In this document: positions 24,286-32,831 of the stretch, piece by piece
Numbering within the stretch: position 1 is the first letter of the stretch
Layout: each line of letters begins with the position of its first letter
Assembly: GCA_000309865.1 (NCBI GenBank)
Contig: AMGN01000004.1
Coordinates: 160,001-201,691 of the forward strand
DNA: 41,691 bases
Reading direction: 5' to 3'
Source: Methanobacterium sp. Maddingley MBC34
GTDB lineage: Archaea; Methanobacteriota; Methanobacteria; Methanobacteriales; Methanobacteriaceae
The notes under the pieces: model-generated
What the model was told of the DNA's origin: nothing
What the model saw: only the letters and a program-made list of their open reading frames with translations
Database searches by the model: none
Position numbers and translations under genes: made by a program

Positions 24286-24939
24286 TTAGACTTTGGTGAA
24301 AATTTTCATAACTTCGTGTGCAAATTCGGTTTTAACTAAAATTGAGACTTTCATACCTTCTTTTAGGATCATGTGTGGCTTTGGGATTATTATATTTCCG
24401 TCTTCATAGACTGCCACAATTAAAAAATCATCAGTAGGACTTAAGTCGTCAATTCTTTTCCCTATAGTTTTCTCTGAATCAACAGTCAAATCCAATAACT
24501 CCGCATCACCGTTACTCAAAACTACCAGATCTGTAACTTCAGGTCTTATAATCAGTTTTTCCAAATAACTGGCAAAAACCCGTTCAGGGTTTATTATCAG
24601 ATCAACACCTATCTTTTTGAATACATTTTCATGTTTTGGGTCAATTACTCTGGCAATTATTTTAGGAACTTCATATTCTTTCGCCAGCATACAGGACATT
24701 AAATTTGTGTCATCGTTTCCAGTGACCGTTACAAAAACATCCGCTTCCTGTATATGGGCATCTTCCAATATTTGTGGATCTGTACAGTTACCACAAACTA
24801 CCAAAGCATCTAATTCTGAAGCAGCAATGTTACATGTGGTTGTGTCGGTTTCAATCAAAGCCACATCATGTCCATCATAAATTAAAAAGGACGCAACGTT
24901 CACACCTACTCTTCCACTACCTACTATAATGATATACAT
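24286..24939 (-). CDS. trkA: TrkA-type K+ uptake regulatory protein
   Basis: This 217-aa cytoplasmic protein has an N-terminal RCK/TrkA-N NAD-binding domain (YIIIVGSGRVGVNVASFL, acidic strand end ALIETD, VVCGNCTDPQIL) and a C-terminal TrkA-C domain (from about 135). It gates a potassium channel or Trk symporter in response to nucleotides. No trkH or channel gene is adjacent, so the membrane partner is elsewhere. GGATGTGG precedes the ATG. It is downstream of the SulP permease on the same strand with 200 bp between, probably as its own unit. Confidence 0.88.
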   Translation of the reverse strand: MYIIIVGSGRVGVNVASFLIYDGHDVALIETDTTTCNIAASELDALVVCGNCTDPQILEDAHIQEADVFVTVTGNDDTNLMSCMLAKEYEVPKIIARVIDPKHENVFKKIGVDLIINPERVFASYLEKLIIRPEVTDLVVLSNGDAELLDLTVDSEKTIGKRIDDLSPTDDFLIVAVYEDGNIIIPKPHMILKEGMKVSILVKTEFAHEVMKIFTKV

Positions 24940-25140
24940 TATTCCACATCCTGATCTTTTTTTAGGGCCTCAATAGGATTTAAATTTAACAAAAACTAAG
25001 TCAAAGGTATTCACACTACTTAACAAACAATTAATCTTCTTTAAATGTGTATAAACCGGGCATGATTAAATTGATGATAAGAAAATTATATACACCTTTT
25101 CTTAATGAGAGAATTATTATAATCCCCCATTGAAATTTTA

Positions 25141-26835
25141 CTAAAATTGCCTAAATTTATCAAATTCACTAATAACATCATGAATATGTGTATCAGCTTC
25201 CAAAGTTCCGAAGTACTTTTCTAAACCCGCCTCACGCATGAAATCCCTTGCCTGTCCTGAAACGTGTGCTAATTTAATAGTAATTCCATCAACAATCATT
25301 TCTTCACAAAGTTCTTTTAATATTTCTGCTCCCGTGATATCGATTATAGGTGATGATTTAAAGTCTAGTATTAACAGTTTCACAGGCGTTTTTTGAGTCT
25401 TAATCAGGCTTATAATGGATTCTTTAATGTTTTCTGCGCTTGCAAATATCTGGTATCCATCAACTCTTACCACTAGAATACTCTCTATTTGCTTATTTTC
25501 AGGATGACGTTCTACATCACCAAACTTATTTGAATTAGATATGCGGCCTAAAACCGCAATCTTAGGGTTGTAAATTCTTTCAATTATATCTATAAATGAA
25601 AGTATAACGCCTATTAAGATTCCTTCAAGGATTCCAAAGACCAATACGCTGCCAAATGTGGTCATTGCAATTGTAAATTCTCTTTTACTTAATTGGTATG
25701 TTCTAAATAGATCTGAATAATCAACCAGGCCTATTATCGCAACCAATACAATTGACGCAAGAATGGGCTGTGGGAGATTGAAAAGCAATCCTGTAAGGAA
25801 AAGAATAACAATGGCAATTATTGCTGCGCTGAATGCCCCTGCGAGAGGAGTTTTAGCGCTACTTTCATCATTTTCAAGGCTTCTGGACATGCTGGCCCCT
25901 ATTGGAAATCCCTGACTCACCCCTGCAGCTATATTGGATGCTCCCAATGCTACAAGTTCCTGATCTGGATCAATGGGATATTTATGTTTCACAGAAAACA
26001 TTCTGGCCAGACCCATACCTTCCACATAAGTTATTAAAAAACAGGCAAATGCAAGGGGAACTACAGTTGAGATATCTGTAGCAATATTTGGCACACCAAA
26101 AGTGGGTAATTGAGCAGATATTTGACCTAATACTGTTACTCCTAAATCAGCAAGATTAGTAACTGACATCAAAATAACGGATGCAATGATTAAAATAAGT
26201 GCACCAGGGACTTTATGATATTTTTTACGCACAAACAGAAGGAAGATTATTCCCCCAACACCTATTAAAAATGAAGGTAAGTTAAACTGGTTAAAATTAG
26301 CAATAATAAACCATATGCGCTCAAAAAAACCCCCACTAGCTCCATGAATTCCAAATAATTTAGGCAACTGACTTACTGCTATATAAAAACCAACCCCTGC
26401 CAGGAATCCTTTCAAAACTGGCTTTGAAATGAGTTTAACCAAAAATCCCATTCTTAAAATCCTGGCAGTTAATGCAAAAATTCCAGTTAAAATCGCAGTG
26501 ACGGCAGCAAGTGCTGCATATTCAGTAAAACTTGCCAGGGCCAATCCTCCAAGTGTGGACCCCACTAAAATCGCCACATCTGAAGTTGGGCCCATGGAAA
26601 GCTGGCGGGATGTTCCAAAAAATAGATATACCCCTAATCCCATCATAGCAGCATATAAACCTGTTTCGGGAGGTAATCCTACTAAAGATGCGTATGCAAT
26701 AGCTTCGGGGATTGTAAATGCACCTATAGTTATTCCTGCCAGAATATCCGGTTTTAACCACCCTCTATCATAATTCTTTCCCCATTTAAGAATTGGTAGT
26801 AGGGAGTTAATATTCTGCTTTAAATTGAGATTCAA
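25141..26835 (-). CDS. SulP family anion permease with STAS domain
   Basis: This 564-aa transporter of the SLC26/SulP family has 12-14 predicted helices: the signature LAGITIGAFTIPEAIAYASLVGLPPETGLYAA, then MSMGPTSDVAILVG-like and GASNIAAGVSQGFPIGASMSRS. A C-terminal STAS domain follows from about residue 440 (ILVVRVDGYQIFASAENIKESI, DFKSSPIIDITGAEIL). Known members carry sulfate, bicarbonate or other anions. The start is a TTG at 26835 with GAGTGA upstream, since no Met lies nearby. It follows an arylsulfatase and its maturase in the same direction, so sulfate is the likely substrate; that is inference from context. Confidence 0.9.
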   Translation of the reverse strand: MNLNLKQNINSLLPILKWGKNYDRGWLKPDILAGITIGAFTIPEAIAYASLVGLPPETGLYAAMMGLGVYLFFGTSRQLSMGPTSDVAILVGSTLGGLALASFTEYAALAAVTAILTGIFALTARILRMGFLVKLISKPVLKGFLAGVGFYIAVSQLPKLFGIHGASGGFFERIWFIIANFNQFNLPSFLIGVGGIIFLLFVRKKYHKVPGALILIIASVILMSVTNLADLGVTVLGQISAQLPTFGVPNIATDISTVVPLAFACFLITYVEGMGLARMFSVKHKYPIDPDQELVALGASNIAAGVSQGFPIGASMSRSLENDESSAKTPLAGAFSAAIIAIVILFLTGLLFNLPQPILASIVLVAIIGLVDYSDLFRTYQLSKREFTIAMTTFGSVLVFGILEGILIGVILSFIDIIERIYNPKIAVLGRISNSNKFGDVERHPENKQIESILVVRVDGYQIFASAENIKESIISLIKTQKTPVKLLILDFKSSPIIDITGAEILKELCEEMIVDGITIKLAHVSGQARDFMREAGLEKYFGTLEADTHIHDVISEFDKFRQF

Positions 26836-26933
26836 TGTTTCACTCTATCATGATTTTTATGAAACTACTTTTTACTTGCATTGAATAAAAATTAAAAGTT
26901 TAAAAAAAATTTAGGATGAGAATATTTTCTCAC

Positions 26934-29315
26934 CTACTGTATGGACATGTGGATGCGAACCCATTCTTCTGGATCTATAAGGTGATCTTGACTATCTTCA
27001 CCCACATCTATGGTTACCCAGTTAACTTTTCCAGTAAACTTATTCCGACTGACTTTAAAGTCTTTGGAGATGGGAGCTCCGGTCTTATCACCCACCATTA
27101 ATGTTGAATCTGCTGAGAAAATAATGGCATGAGTATGATCCACACGGCCTTCAGCTACTTTTTTACCGTCTACGTAGAGGGTTACATCTCCTCCCTGTCC
27201 TATGCCTCCTCCATCGTATTTGAACTCCATACGAACCTGATATTTACCCTTTGGAAGGGAGTTAGTGGCTTCAATTTCGTAAAATTGCATTCCTATGAGA
27301 TTGTAGACGTATTTGAGTTTCCCTTCATGCGCATACAGTGCCCAACCGCCAAAATCGGCACCTTGGGCCACTATTACTCCTGTTACTCCAGGTTTATCAA
27401 TTTCGACCTCAGCAGTTACTGAATGGGATTTATTTTTGATGTTTATGGTATGTGCTTCGCCCAGTACCATTCCAGGGAAGATAACTTGGGAATTTCCTTT
27501 TATAAGTTCAGGTCGCCCAGCTAATTCAGCATTAAATCGTTCAACCCCCCTATCATCTAATGGGAGCACATTATAGCGGGTTGCTTCAATTATCCATAGT
27601 CTCTGCAGTTCGTGAAGTTTATCGGGATATTTTTTTGAGAGGTCTTCAGCCTGAGTCCAGTCTTTGGTGGTATCATATAGCTCCCAGTTATCATCATCAA
27701 AAGCTATAGTTTTTGGATTTGTAAGTTCCCATGGAGTTTTGTGCTTAGTGACAGCGGTCCATCCTTTATAGTAGATACCCCTGTTCCCCATACATTCAAA
27801 GTATTGTATATCTTTCCTGTCTGCAGCATCAGCATCATTTAAAGTGTAAGCAAAGCTCAATCCTTCCATAGGACGTTGTCCAACACCATCCACTTCATTT
27901 GGTTCGGGTATTCCTGCTAGTTCAAGTATGGTAGGTGCTATATCCACAACGTGATGGAACTGGTGGCGTAATTCACCTTTGTCCTTTATGTGATTGGGCC
28001 AATGCATAATAGTTCCGTTACGGGTTCCGCCAAAGTGAGATGCCACCTGTTTAGTCCACTGGTATGGAGTGCACATGGCATGGGCCCATCCTACAGAGTA
28101 ATGGTTGTATGAGTTGGGACCACCCAGTTCATCTATTTTTGATAATAGATACTCCGGGGTCTCAATGGATGCCAGTCCATTGAAATTAGCCATCTCATTG
28201 AAAGCTCCATTCACTGTTCCCTCTGCAGAAGCACCATTATCTCCAATAATGTAGATAACAAGTGTATCATCCAGTAAGTTCCCTTTCTCCAGTATGTCTA
28301 TTATTTTGCCAATATGATAATCTGTGTACTCTAAAAAACCGGCATAGACTTCCATCTGACGTCTAAGTACTGGTTTGTAATCTTCAGGCATGTCTTCCCA
28401 TGCAGGGATTTCGTTGTGCCTTTTGGTAAGTTTAGATTCGGGAGGGATTACACCAAGTTCTTTTTGACGGGCAAAGATTTGCTCTCGCAGTTTATCCCAA
28501 CCATCATCGAATTGACCTTTGTATTTGTCTGCCCATTCCTTGGGAACATGATGGGGTGCATGGGTGGCTCCTGGGGCAAAATAGACAAAAAAAGGCTTGT
28601 CAGGTGCAATAGCTTTTTGCATCTTCATATAATTGATGCATTTCTCAGTCATATCTGGCATCAAGTGGTAATCCGGATCTTCAGGTAACTCCACTTTGGT
28701 AGTGTTGTCAATGAGTTCGGGGAACCATTGATTGGTTTCTCCGGCTTGGAAACCGTAAAATCTTTCAAATCCCCCACCACCAACTGGCCAGTGGTCAAAT
28801 GGGCCCATAGGGCTATTCTCCCAAATAGGTACCTCATGGCATTTACCAAATTGTGCAGTTGAATATCCATTGTATTTCAAGATTTTGGCAAGTGGTGCGC
28901 ATGTATTAGGGCGTGCAGAGTTATAACCTGGAGCTGAAGTTGCAATTTCTGTAATATTTCCCATCCCTACAGAATGGTGGTTTCTTCCGGTTAGCATGCA
29001 TGCTCTGGTAGGTGAACATAAGGCGGTGGTGTGGAATCTAGTGTATTTAAGCCCATTATCTGCCAGGCGTTCTGCAGTTGGCGTATTAATTGGTCCACCG
29101 AAGGCACTGGAGGCTCCGAAACCTACATCATCTAGTAAAATAAGAAGTATGTTTGGCGCTCCTTTAGGAGGTCGGAGCTCTTTAATTGGAGGAAATTTGG
29201 CGTCAGGATCTTTAGCATCGTAAAGAATTGGACCCATATATGGTTTATCCGGTATTGGAATTTTGCCCCGGTAGTTACTTGTTGATTCATTAATTTTTTC
29301 ATCTGCATTTCCCAT
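26934..29315 (-). CDS. Cys-type arylsulfatase
   Basis: This 793-aa alkaline-phosphatase-fold sulfatase hydrolyses sulfate esters. The metal site is LLLDDVGFG (Asp62, Asp63), and the formylglycine precursor Cys100 lies in the canonical C-S-P-T-R followed by ACMLTGR. Later motifs are GKCHE, HAPHHVP, YIIGDNGAS and GGTRNGTIMHWP. The C-terminal beta domain (VTAEVEIDKPGVTG, VTLYVDGKKVAEG) matches the large bacterial type. No signal peptide is visible, so it is probably cytoplasmic. GAGGGTGA precedes the ATG. The upstream gene encodes an anaerobic sulfatase maturase able to make formylglycine without oxygen, and a SulP permease follows. The bacterial-type architecture suggests lateral transfer. Confidence 0.95.
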   Translation of the reverse strand: MGNADEKINESTSNYRGKIPIPDKPYMGPILYDAKDPDAKFPPIKELRPPKGAPNILLILLDDVGFGASSAFGGPINTPTAERLADNGLKYTRFHTTALCSPTRACMLTGRNHHSVGMGNITEIATSAPGYNSARPNTCAPLAKILKYNGYSTAQFGKCHEVPIWENSPMGPFDHWPVGGGGFERFYGFQAGETNQWFPELIDNTTKVELPEDPDYHLMPDMTEKCINYMKMQKAIAPDKPFFVYFAPGATHAPHHVPKEWADKYKGQFDDGWDKLREQIFARQKELGVIPPESKLTKRHNEIPAWEDMPEDYKPVLRRQMEVYAGFLEYTDYHIGKIIDILEKGNLLDDTLVIYIIGDNGASAEGTVNGAFNEMANFNGLASIETPEYLLSKIDELGGPNSYNHYSVGWAHAMCTPYQWTKQVASHFGGTRNGTIMHWPNHIKDKGELRHQFHHVVDIAPTILELAGIPEPNEVDGVGQRPMEGLSFAYTLNDADAADRKDIQYFECMGNRGIYYKGWTAVTKHKTPWELTNPKTIAFDDDNWELYDTTKDWTQAEDLSKKYPDKLHELQRLWIIEATRYNVLPLDDRGVERFNAELAGRPELIKGNSQVIFPGMVLGEAHTINIKNKSHSVTAEVEIDKPGVTGVIVAQGADFGGWALYAHEGKLKYVYNLIGMQFYEIEATNSLPKGKYQVRMEFKYDGGGIGQGGDVTLYVDGKKVAEGRVDHTHAIIFSADSTLMVGDKTGAPISKDFKVSRNKFTGKVNWVTIDVGEDSQDHLIDPEEWVRIHMSIQ

Positions 29316-29422
29316 TTAGTCACCCTCATTCTTTTCAAGTTTTGTTAAAGTAAGTGTATATTTAATTCAATAAATAATTATTGCTTTTAAATGTGTAATA
29401 AATAATTTAGAAAAAAATTTCT

Positions 29423-30709
29423 TTATTTGACCTTTCCATGGCATTTTTTGAACTTTGCCCCACTTCCACATGGACATGGATCATTTCGCCCCACATAAGG
29501 GAATACTTTTGTTAATGTTTCAGGTTCTCCATCTAAAATAGACATTATCTCAGCCGGTGCTCGCTCTTGATTAAATAAAGAAGCCATTATGGTCATGGGC
29601 CATTTAATATGTTCGAAAAATTCTTTATAACTGGAACAGAGATAATTTAAATGGGGTTCTCCATATTTATCACTGTAAAATCGATGTTTTGGGCAAGCCC
29701 CATGACAGGCGAAGTTTAAACTGCACTGAATGCACTGTTGAGGAAGATTATCTACCTTGTCCTGTCCAAACTGGAGTTGAAGAGTGGAATTCACCATCTT
29801 TTCCAGGGAATTTTCCATTATATTGCCCAATAAATGTTCAGGGTCTACAAAGTGATCGCAAGAGTAAACATCCCCATTATGTTCTATTATAAGGGCCGTT
29901 CCACAAGTGGGGGCAAATATACACACAGAAGGAGGATACTCAACCCATGAAGCTAGAGCAGCGTCAAAGAGTTGTACATAAACTTTCCCTACATCCTTCT
30001 TTATCCATTCATCAAAAATTGTTGATAAAAACTTTCCGTACTGTTCTGGAAGTACTGATTCATCTGAAACCTTTATTTTTTCATTTGAATCTTTATTTTC
30101 TAATTCCACGATTGGTATAAACTGAATATGTTTAGCACCAACTTCATCTTTAAAAAAGTTATAAACTTCCAGAGGATACTCAGCATTAATTCTATTCACA
30201 GTGGATAAAATATTAAATTCCACTTCATGTTGTTGGAGCAGCTTCAAACCGCGCATAACATAATAAAATGAGGGATTCCCCTTTTTATCCTTCCGATAAA
30301 TGTTATGAATATCTCGGGGGCCATCAATACTGATACCCACCAAAAAATGATTTTCCCTGAAAAATTCACACCACTCATCATCTAGGAGAATTCCATTGGT
30401 CTGTATGGTGTTGTATATGGTCATCCCTGGTTTTTTGTAGATCTCCTGAAATTTAATGGCTTTTTTGAAAAATTCAATACCCATGAGAGTTGGTTCACCA
30501 CCTTGCCATGCAAATGTGACTTCTGGAATATTTATGGCACCAATGTACTGACGAGTGTATTCTTCCAACACCTCATCAGACATTCCCCTGGCCATGTTAG
30601 GATATAATTCCTTTTTTTCCGTGTAAAAACAGTATTTGCAGTTTAAATTACAAATAGCACCTATTGGTTTTGCCATTAAATGAAAACTTACTAATGGTTC
30701 TGATTTCAT
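29423..30709 (-). CDS. anaerobic sulfatase-maturating radical SAM enzyme with SEC-C tail
   Basis: This is a 428-aa anSME-type enzyme that oxidises the active-site Cys (or Ser) of a sulfatase to formylglycine. The radical SAM motif is Cys20-x3-Cys24-x2-Cys27 (ICNLNCKYCFY). The GGEPT motif (WQGGEPTL) and ISIDG follow, and a SPASM domain with CGTALIIEHNGDVYSCDHF, CIQC and CHGACPKHR holds auxiliary clusters. The last 20 residues are a SEC-C zinc motif (NDPCPCGSGAKFKKCHG), sometimes seen on this family. The target is almost certainly the next gene, the Cys-type arylsulfatase. The start ATG at 30709 has a TATA-like element about 29 bp upstream and little SD, so it may be near-leaderless. Confidence 0.93.
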   Translation of the reverse strand: MKSEPLVSFHLMAKPIGAICNLNCKYCFYTEKKELYPNMARGMSDEVLEEYTRQYIGAINIPEVTFAWQGGEPTLMGIEFFKKAIKFQEIYKKPGMTIYNTIQTNGILLDDEWCEFFRENHFLVGISIDGPRDIHNIYRKDKKGNPSFYYVMRGLKLLQQHEVEFNILSTVNRINAEYPLEVYNFFKDEVGAKHIQFIPIVELENKDSNEKIKVSDESVLPEQYGKFLSTIFDEWIKKDVGKVYVQLFDAALASWVEYPPSVCIFAPTCGTALIIEHNGDVYSCDHFVDPEHLLGNIMENSLEKMVNSTLQLQFGQDKVDNLPQQCIQCSLNFACHGACPKHRFYSDKYGEPHLNYLCSSYKEFFEHIKWPMTIMASLFNQERAPAEIMSILDGEPETLTKVFPYVGRNDPCPCGSGAKFKKCHGKVK

Positions 30710-30730
30710 CCTTTAAAACCGCCGATTATT

Positions 30731-30764
30731 TATTTAAATATCTCTTTCAAGATTATTTGAAAGA
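30731..30764 (-). promoter_or_regulatory. sulfatase operon promoter with inverted repeat
   Basis: On the minus strand a TATA-like TATTTAAATA (30731-30740) lies about 25-30 bp before the maturase ATG. Immediately upstream is a perfect inverted repeat, TCTTTCAA-GATTAT-TTGAAAGA (30743-30764). Its position next to the BRE/TATA makes it a candidate operator for the maturase-sulfatase-permease operon. The function is inferred. Confidence 0.45.
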
Positions 30765-31050
30765 TTTTACACTTTATTAAATATAATGAAAAGATTTCCC
30801 ATTAACAATCAATTTTTTAAAATGTTGTTGAATTTCTTTTTTTCCTAATCCATTCTTAAATCTCTACTAAACTTTCTAGTTTTAAGTCTTTGAATTTATT
30901 CAATATCATCTAAGAAGTAGGTTGCATATAATTTTGGTGATTAAATGTACGTTTAAAAAAGTTTCAAAGTTATTAGTTCGAGTTGAAGAGATTTCAATGA
31001 TGGCTTTCTACAATAAACCCAAAAATAAAAAAGAAAATAAGAGTTTTTTT
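30765..31050. other. AT-rich spacer
   Basis: Between the sulfatase operon promoter and the terminator of the small membrane protein gene I see no supportable gene. A plus-strand frame of 22 codons near 31000 has no SD. T-rich tracts on the minus strand at about 31021-31041 belong to the terminator described separately. Confidence 0.4.
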
Positions 31051-31072
31051 ATTCAAGTTAAATAACTTGAAT
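31020..31072 (-). terminator. hairpin and U-rich terminator of small membrane protein gene
   Basis: A perfect 10-bp inverted repeat ATTCAAGTTA-AA-TAACTTGAAT (31051-31072) begins at the stop codon of the 52-aa gene. Read on the minus strand it is followed by a T-rich run (31021-31041). This fits a transcription terminator. Confidence 0.6.
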
Positions 31073-31230
31073 TATTTCACGAATAGACTAACAATACCTC
31101 CGATAAGCATAAAGAGTATTGCGAACCACATTAAATACCATGTGAACACTGGGAATAGTAGGAAAAGAATTAATAAGATTAGAGCAAAGCCCACCATGGA
31201 TCCACCAGCTGCTTGTTGTGTTTCAACCAT
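31072..31230 (-). CDS. 52-aa small membrane protein
   Basis: This is a very short but convincing gene: the ATG at 31230 has a textbook SD (GGAGGTGA four bases upstream). The peptide begins MVETQQAAGGSMVGF and continues as two nearly contiguous hydrophobic helices (ALILLILFLLFPVFTWYLMW and FAILFMLIGGIVSLF) ending in VK. I do not recognise a family. It is the last of three minus-strand small genes, after a SHOCT-like protein and a DUF5518-like membrane protein, each with a strong SD, so a single transcript is likely. It is followed by a hairpin terminator. Confidence 0.75.
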   Translation of the reverse strand: MVETQQAAGGSMVGFALILLILFLLFPVFTWYLMWFAILFMLIGGIVSLFVK

Positions 31231-31313
31231 TATTTCACCTCCATTTACATTTTTAATTTTTAATAAAAATTACAATATTAATTTCATCAAGCGATTCCTA
31301 CAAATTTTTTTAT

Positions 31314-31679
31314 TTAGTCACTTCCACTTATCAGGCCACCTATGGCTCCACCTACACCCATAAATACCATGTTCAAAATGAGTGAGATTATTACCATGGT
31401 AACACCTGTGGCTAATGCAGCTGCAAATCCTGCCAGACCTCCAAAAATGGTGCCTCCAATAATAATTAGTATTGCTAGGACAATAGCGCCGAATGCACCG
31501 GCTACAGTGGCGTTCCATAATCCCCCAATAATTCCTTCATGCACCCATAATCCAACAATCAGTCCGCATATGAAAAGTGCCAAATTGACTCCCCAGTAAG
31601 GATTTACATAAACCGCAAATAGATTGGCCAGTATCACTGCCAATATAAAACCTACAATTACAGGCCCCCATTTTACCAT
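31314..31679 (-). CDS. small glycine-rich membrane protein (DUF5518-like)
   Basis: This 121-aa protein is almost entirely four hydrophobic helices with many Gly and Ala residues (VIVGFILAVILANLFAVYV, LALFICGLIVGLWV, GAIVLAILIIIGGTIFGGLAGF, MVIISLILNMVFMGVGGAIGG). It resembles the DUF5518 type common in methanogens. AAAGGAGAA precedes the ATG at 31679. It sits between the SHOCT-like gene and the 52-aa membrane gene, probably in one operon. The function is unknown; a membrane stress role is possible but unsupported. Confidence 0.7.
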   Translation of the reverse strand: MVKWGPVIVGFILAVILANLFAVYVNPYWGVNLALFICGLIVGLWVHEGIIGGLWNATVAGAFGAIVLAILIIIGGTIFGGLAGFAAALATGVTMVIISLILNMVFMGVGGAIGGLISGSD

Positions 31680-31728
31680 ATTTAATTCTCCTTTTTCATA
31701 TTCTATAAAAAATTTCTAATTGGGAGAG

Positions 31729-31953
31729 TTAATCAAATATCAGATTATACTCGGTTTCAGTGATAACTCCCTTATCTTTTAAGAGTTTCGCTAATTTCTC
31801 TAATTTATCAGAATATACATCCGTAGCAATAACTTCTTCAGGCTCATTTTGATCCTTTTGCTCCTCTGAGTTCCGCATCTCATTAACAAGGGTCATTCTT
31901 CTCCGGGTTCTTCTTCTAGCTCCTCCACGTCCCATTGGTCCAAAATCTGGCAT
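31729..31953 (-). CDS. 74-aa protein with SHOCT-like C-terminus
   Basis: This small soluble protein has two parts. The N-terminus is Gly/Arg-rich (MPDFGPMGRGGARRRTRRR), which could bind nucleic acid or membrane lipid heads. The C-terminal part KLEKLAKLLKDKGVITETEYN matches the SHOCT helix-turn motif (short C-terminal domain, an oligomerisation element). GGAGGAA precedes the ATG at 31953, and a TATA-like TTAAATATGG near 32000 gives a short leader. It is first of a three-gene minus-strand set with two small membrane proteins. Confidence 0.75.
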   Translation of the reverse strand: MPDFGPMGRGGARRRTRRRMTLVNEMRNSEEQKDQNEPEEVIATDVYSDKLEKLAKLLKDKGVITETEYNLIFD

Positions 31954-32143
31954 ATATTATTCCTCCAAGCTTTAATTGATTATTACTCTCCAAATCCATA
32001 TTTAACTTTAATTCCAATGGATTATGGGGAGTTAATGTGTTTCAATATGTAAGAAGATTAATCTTTAATCTTTATTCTTAAATAATTATCTATTTTAAAT
32101 GTGCTTTTATTAATTTAAATGTTTTTTTGTTTTAATTGGTTCG

Positions 32144-32163
32144 GAAAAATAAAAAAAGGAAAA
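32144..32163 (-). terminator. T-rich tract downstream of lipoprotein gene
   Basis: About 40-60 bp past the lipoprotein stop, the minus strand reads CCTTTTTTTATTTTTCC. This is the kind of U-run at which archaeal RNA polymerase terminates. No stem-loop was seen. Confidence 0.4.
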
Positions 32164-32200
32164 TTTCAGGAAATTCTATTACATTTCCTAAATTGTTTGA

Positions 32201-32653
32201 CTAAGAAGTTACTATCTTAATCAGTCCTTTGGCGTTAACATTTGTTATGATAAATCCTTTAATATTGCTGTCACTAAATGTATAGGTGAATGTTTTGCCT
32301 GTTTCTTTCGTTAAGTCAAAATTTTTCTGTACAAGCACACTTGCGTTGTAGTCTTTGACTAATGTTGTATCATTTCCATTTACAGTAACAGTCACCGGAA
32401 CGGAACTTAAAGCGTATATATTCACGTAGGATGTGTTCAAATTAGAATTAACTTTTTCCAAATCTTGGGCTTCAACTTTAATATTATTTGTTCCGTTAGG
32501 CACTGTAACATTCTGTACTCCTATATATGCTGGAGATTGGCCTGTTGATAGGTTGTACTCATACAATACCTTTTCGTTGCTAGTGCATCCTGAAGCAAAA
32601 ACAACCACCAGTAAAATAGATATAAATCCCAAAACAGCTATTTTTGATTTCAC
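32201..32653 (-). CDS. secreted lipoprotein of unknown function
   Basis: This is a 150-aa protein. I start it at the GTG at 32653, with AGGAGGG at ideal distance; the ATG at 32668 contains that SD within its own codons. The N-terminus is then a classic lipoprotein signal: MKSK, a hydrophobic core, and the lipobox ASGC with Cys23. The mature part is Thr/Asn/Val-rich and beta-like (VPVTVTVNGNDTTLV, TGKTFTYTFSDSNIKGFIITNV), suggesting an extracellular beta-sandwich anchored to the membrane. No family is recognised. A hairpin (GTAAGC/GCTTAC, 32677-32695) lies just upstream of the SD. Confidence 0.75.
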   Translation of the reverse strand: MKSKIAVLGFISILLVVVFASGCTSNEKVLYEYNLSTGQSPAYIGVQNVTVPNGTNNIKVEAQDLEKVNSNLNTSYVNIYALSSVPVTVTVNGNDTTLVKDYNASVLVQKNFDLTKETGKTFTYTFSDSNIKGFIITNVNAKGLIKIVTS

Positions 32654-32831
32654 ATTATCCCTCCTCATTTATTCTGGTAAGCCCTATAAGCTTACAGTTA
32701 TTGATGTAGAAATTAAATATTAAAATATTTATCGATTTTAAATGTATGATAAATTTATTTTAAATGTATAATTAAGTTTAAATATGATTATAATAATTGA
32801 CAATATTAAAGATTTTAATGGAGGTAGAAAA

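Noticed and set aside
31001..31069. Plus-strand 22-codon frame starting with two ATGs
   Set aside because: Very short, Lys/Asn-biased as expected from AT-rich DNA, no SD, and it runs into the terminator of the opposite gene.
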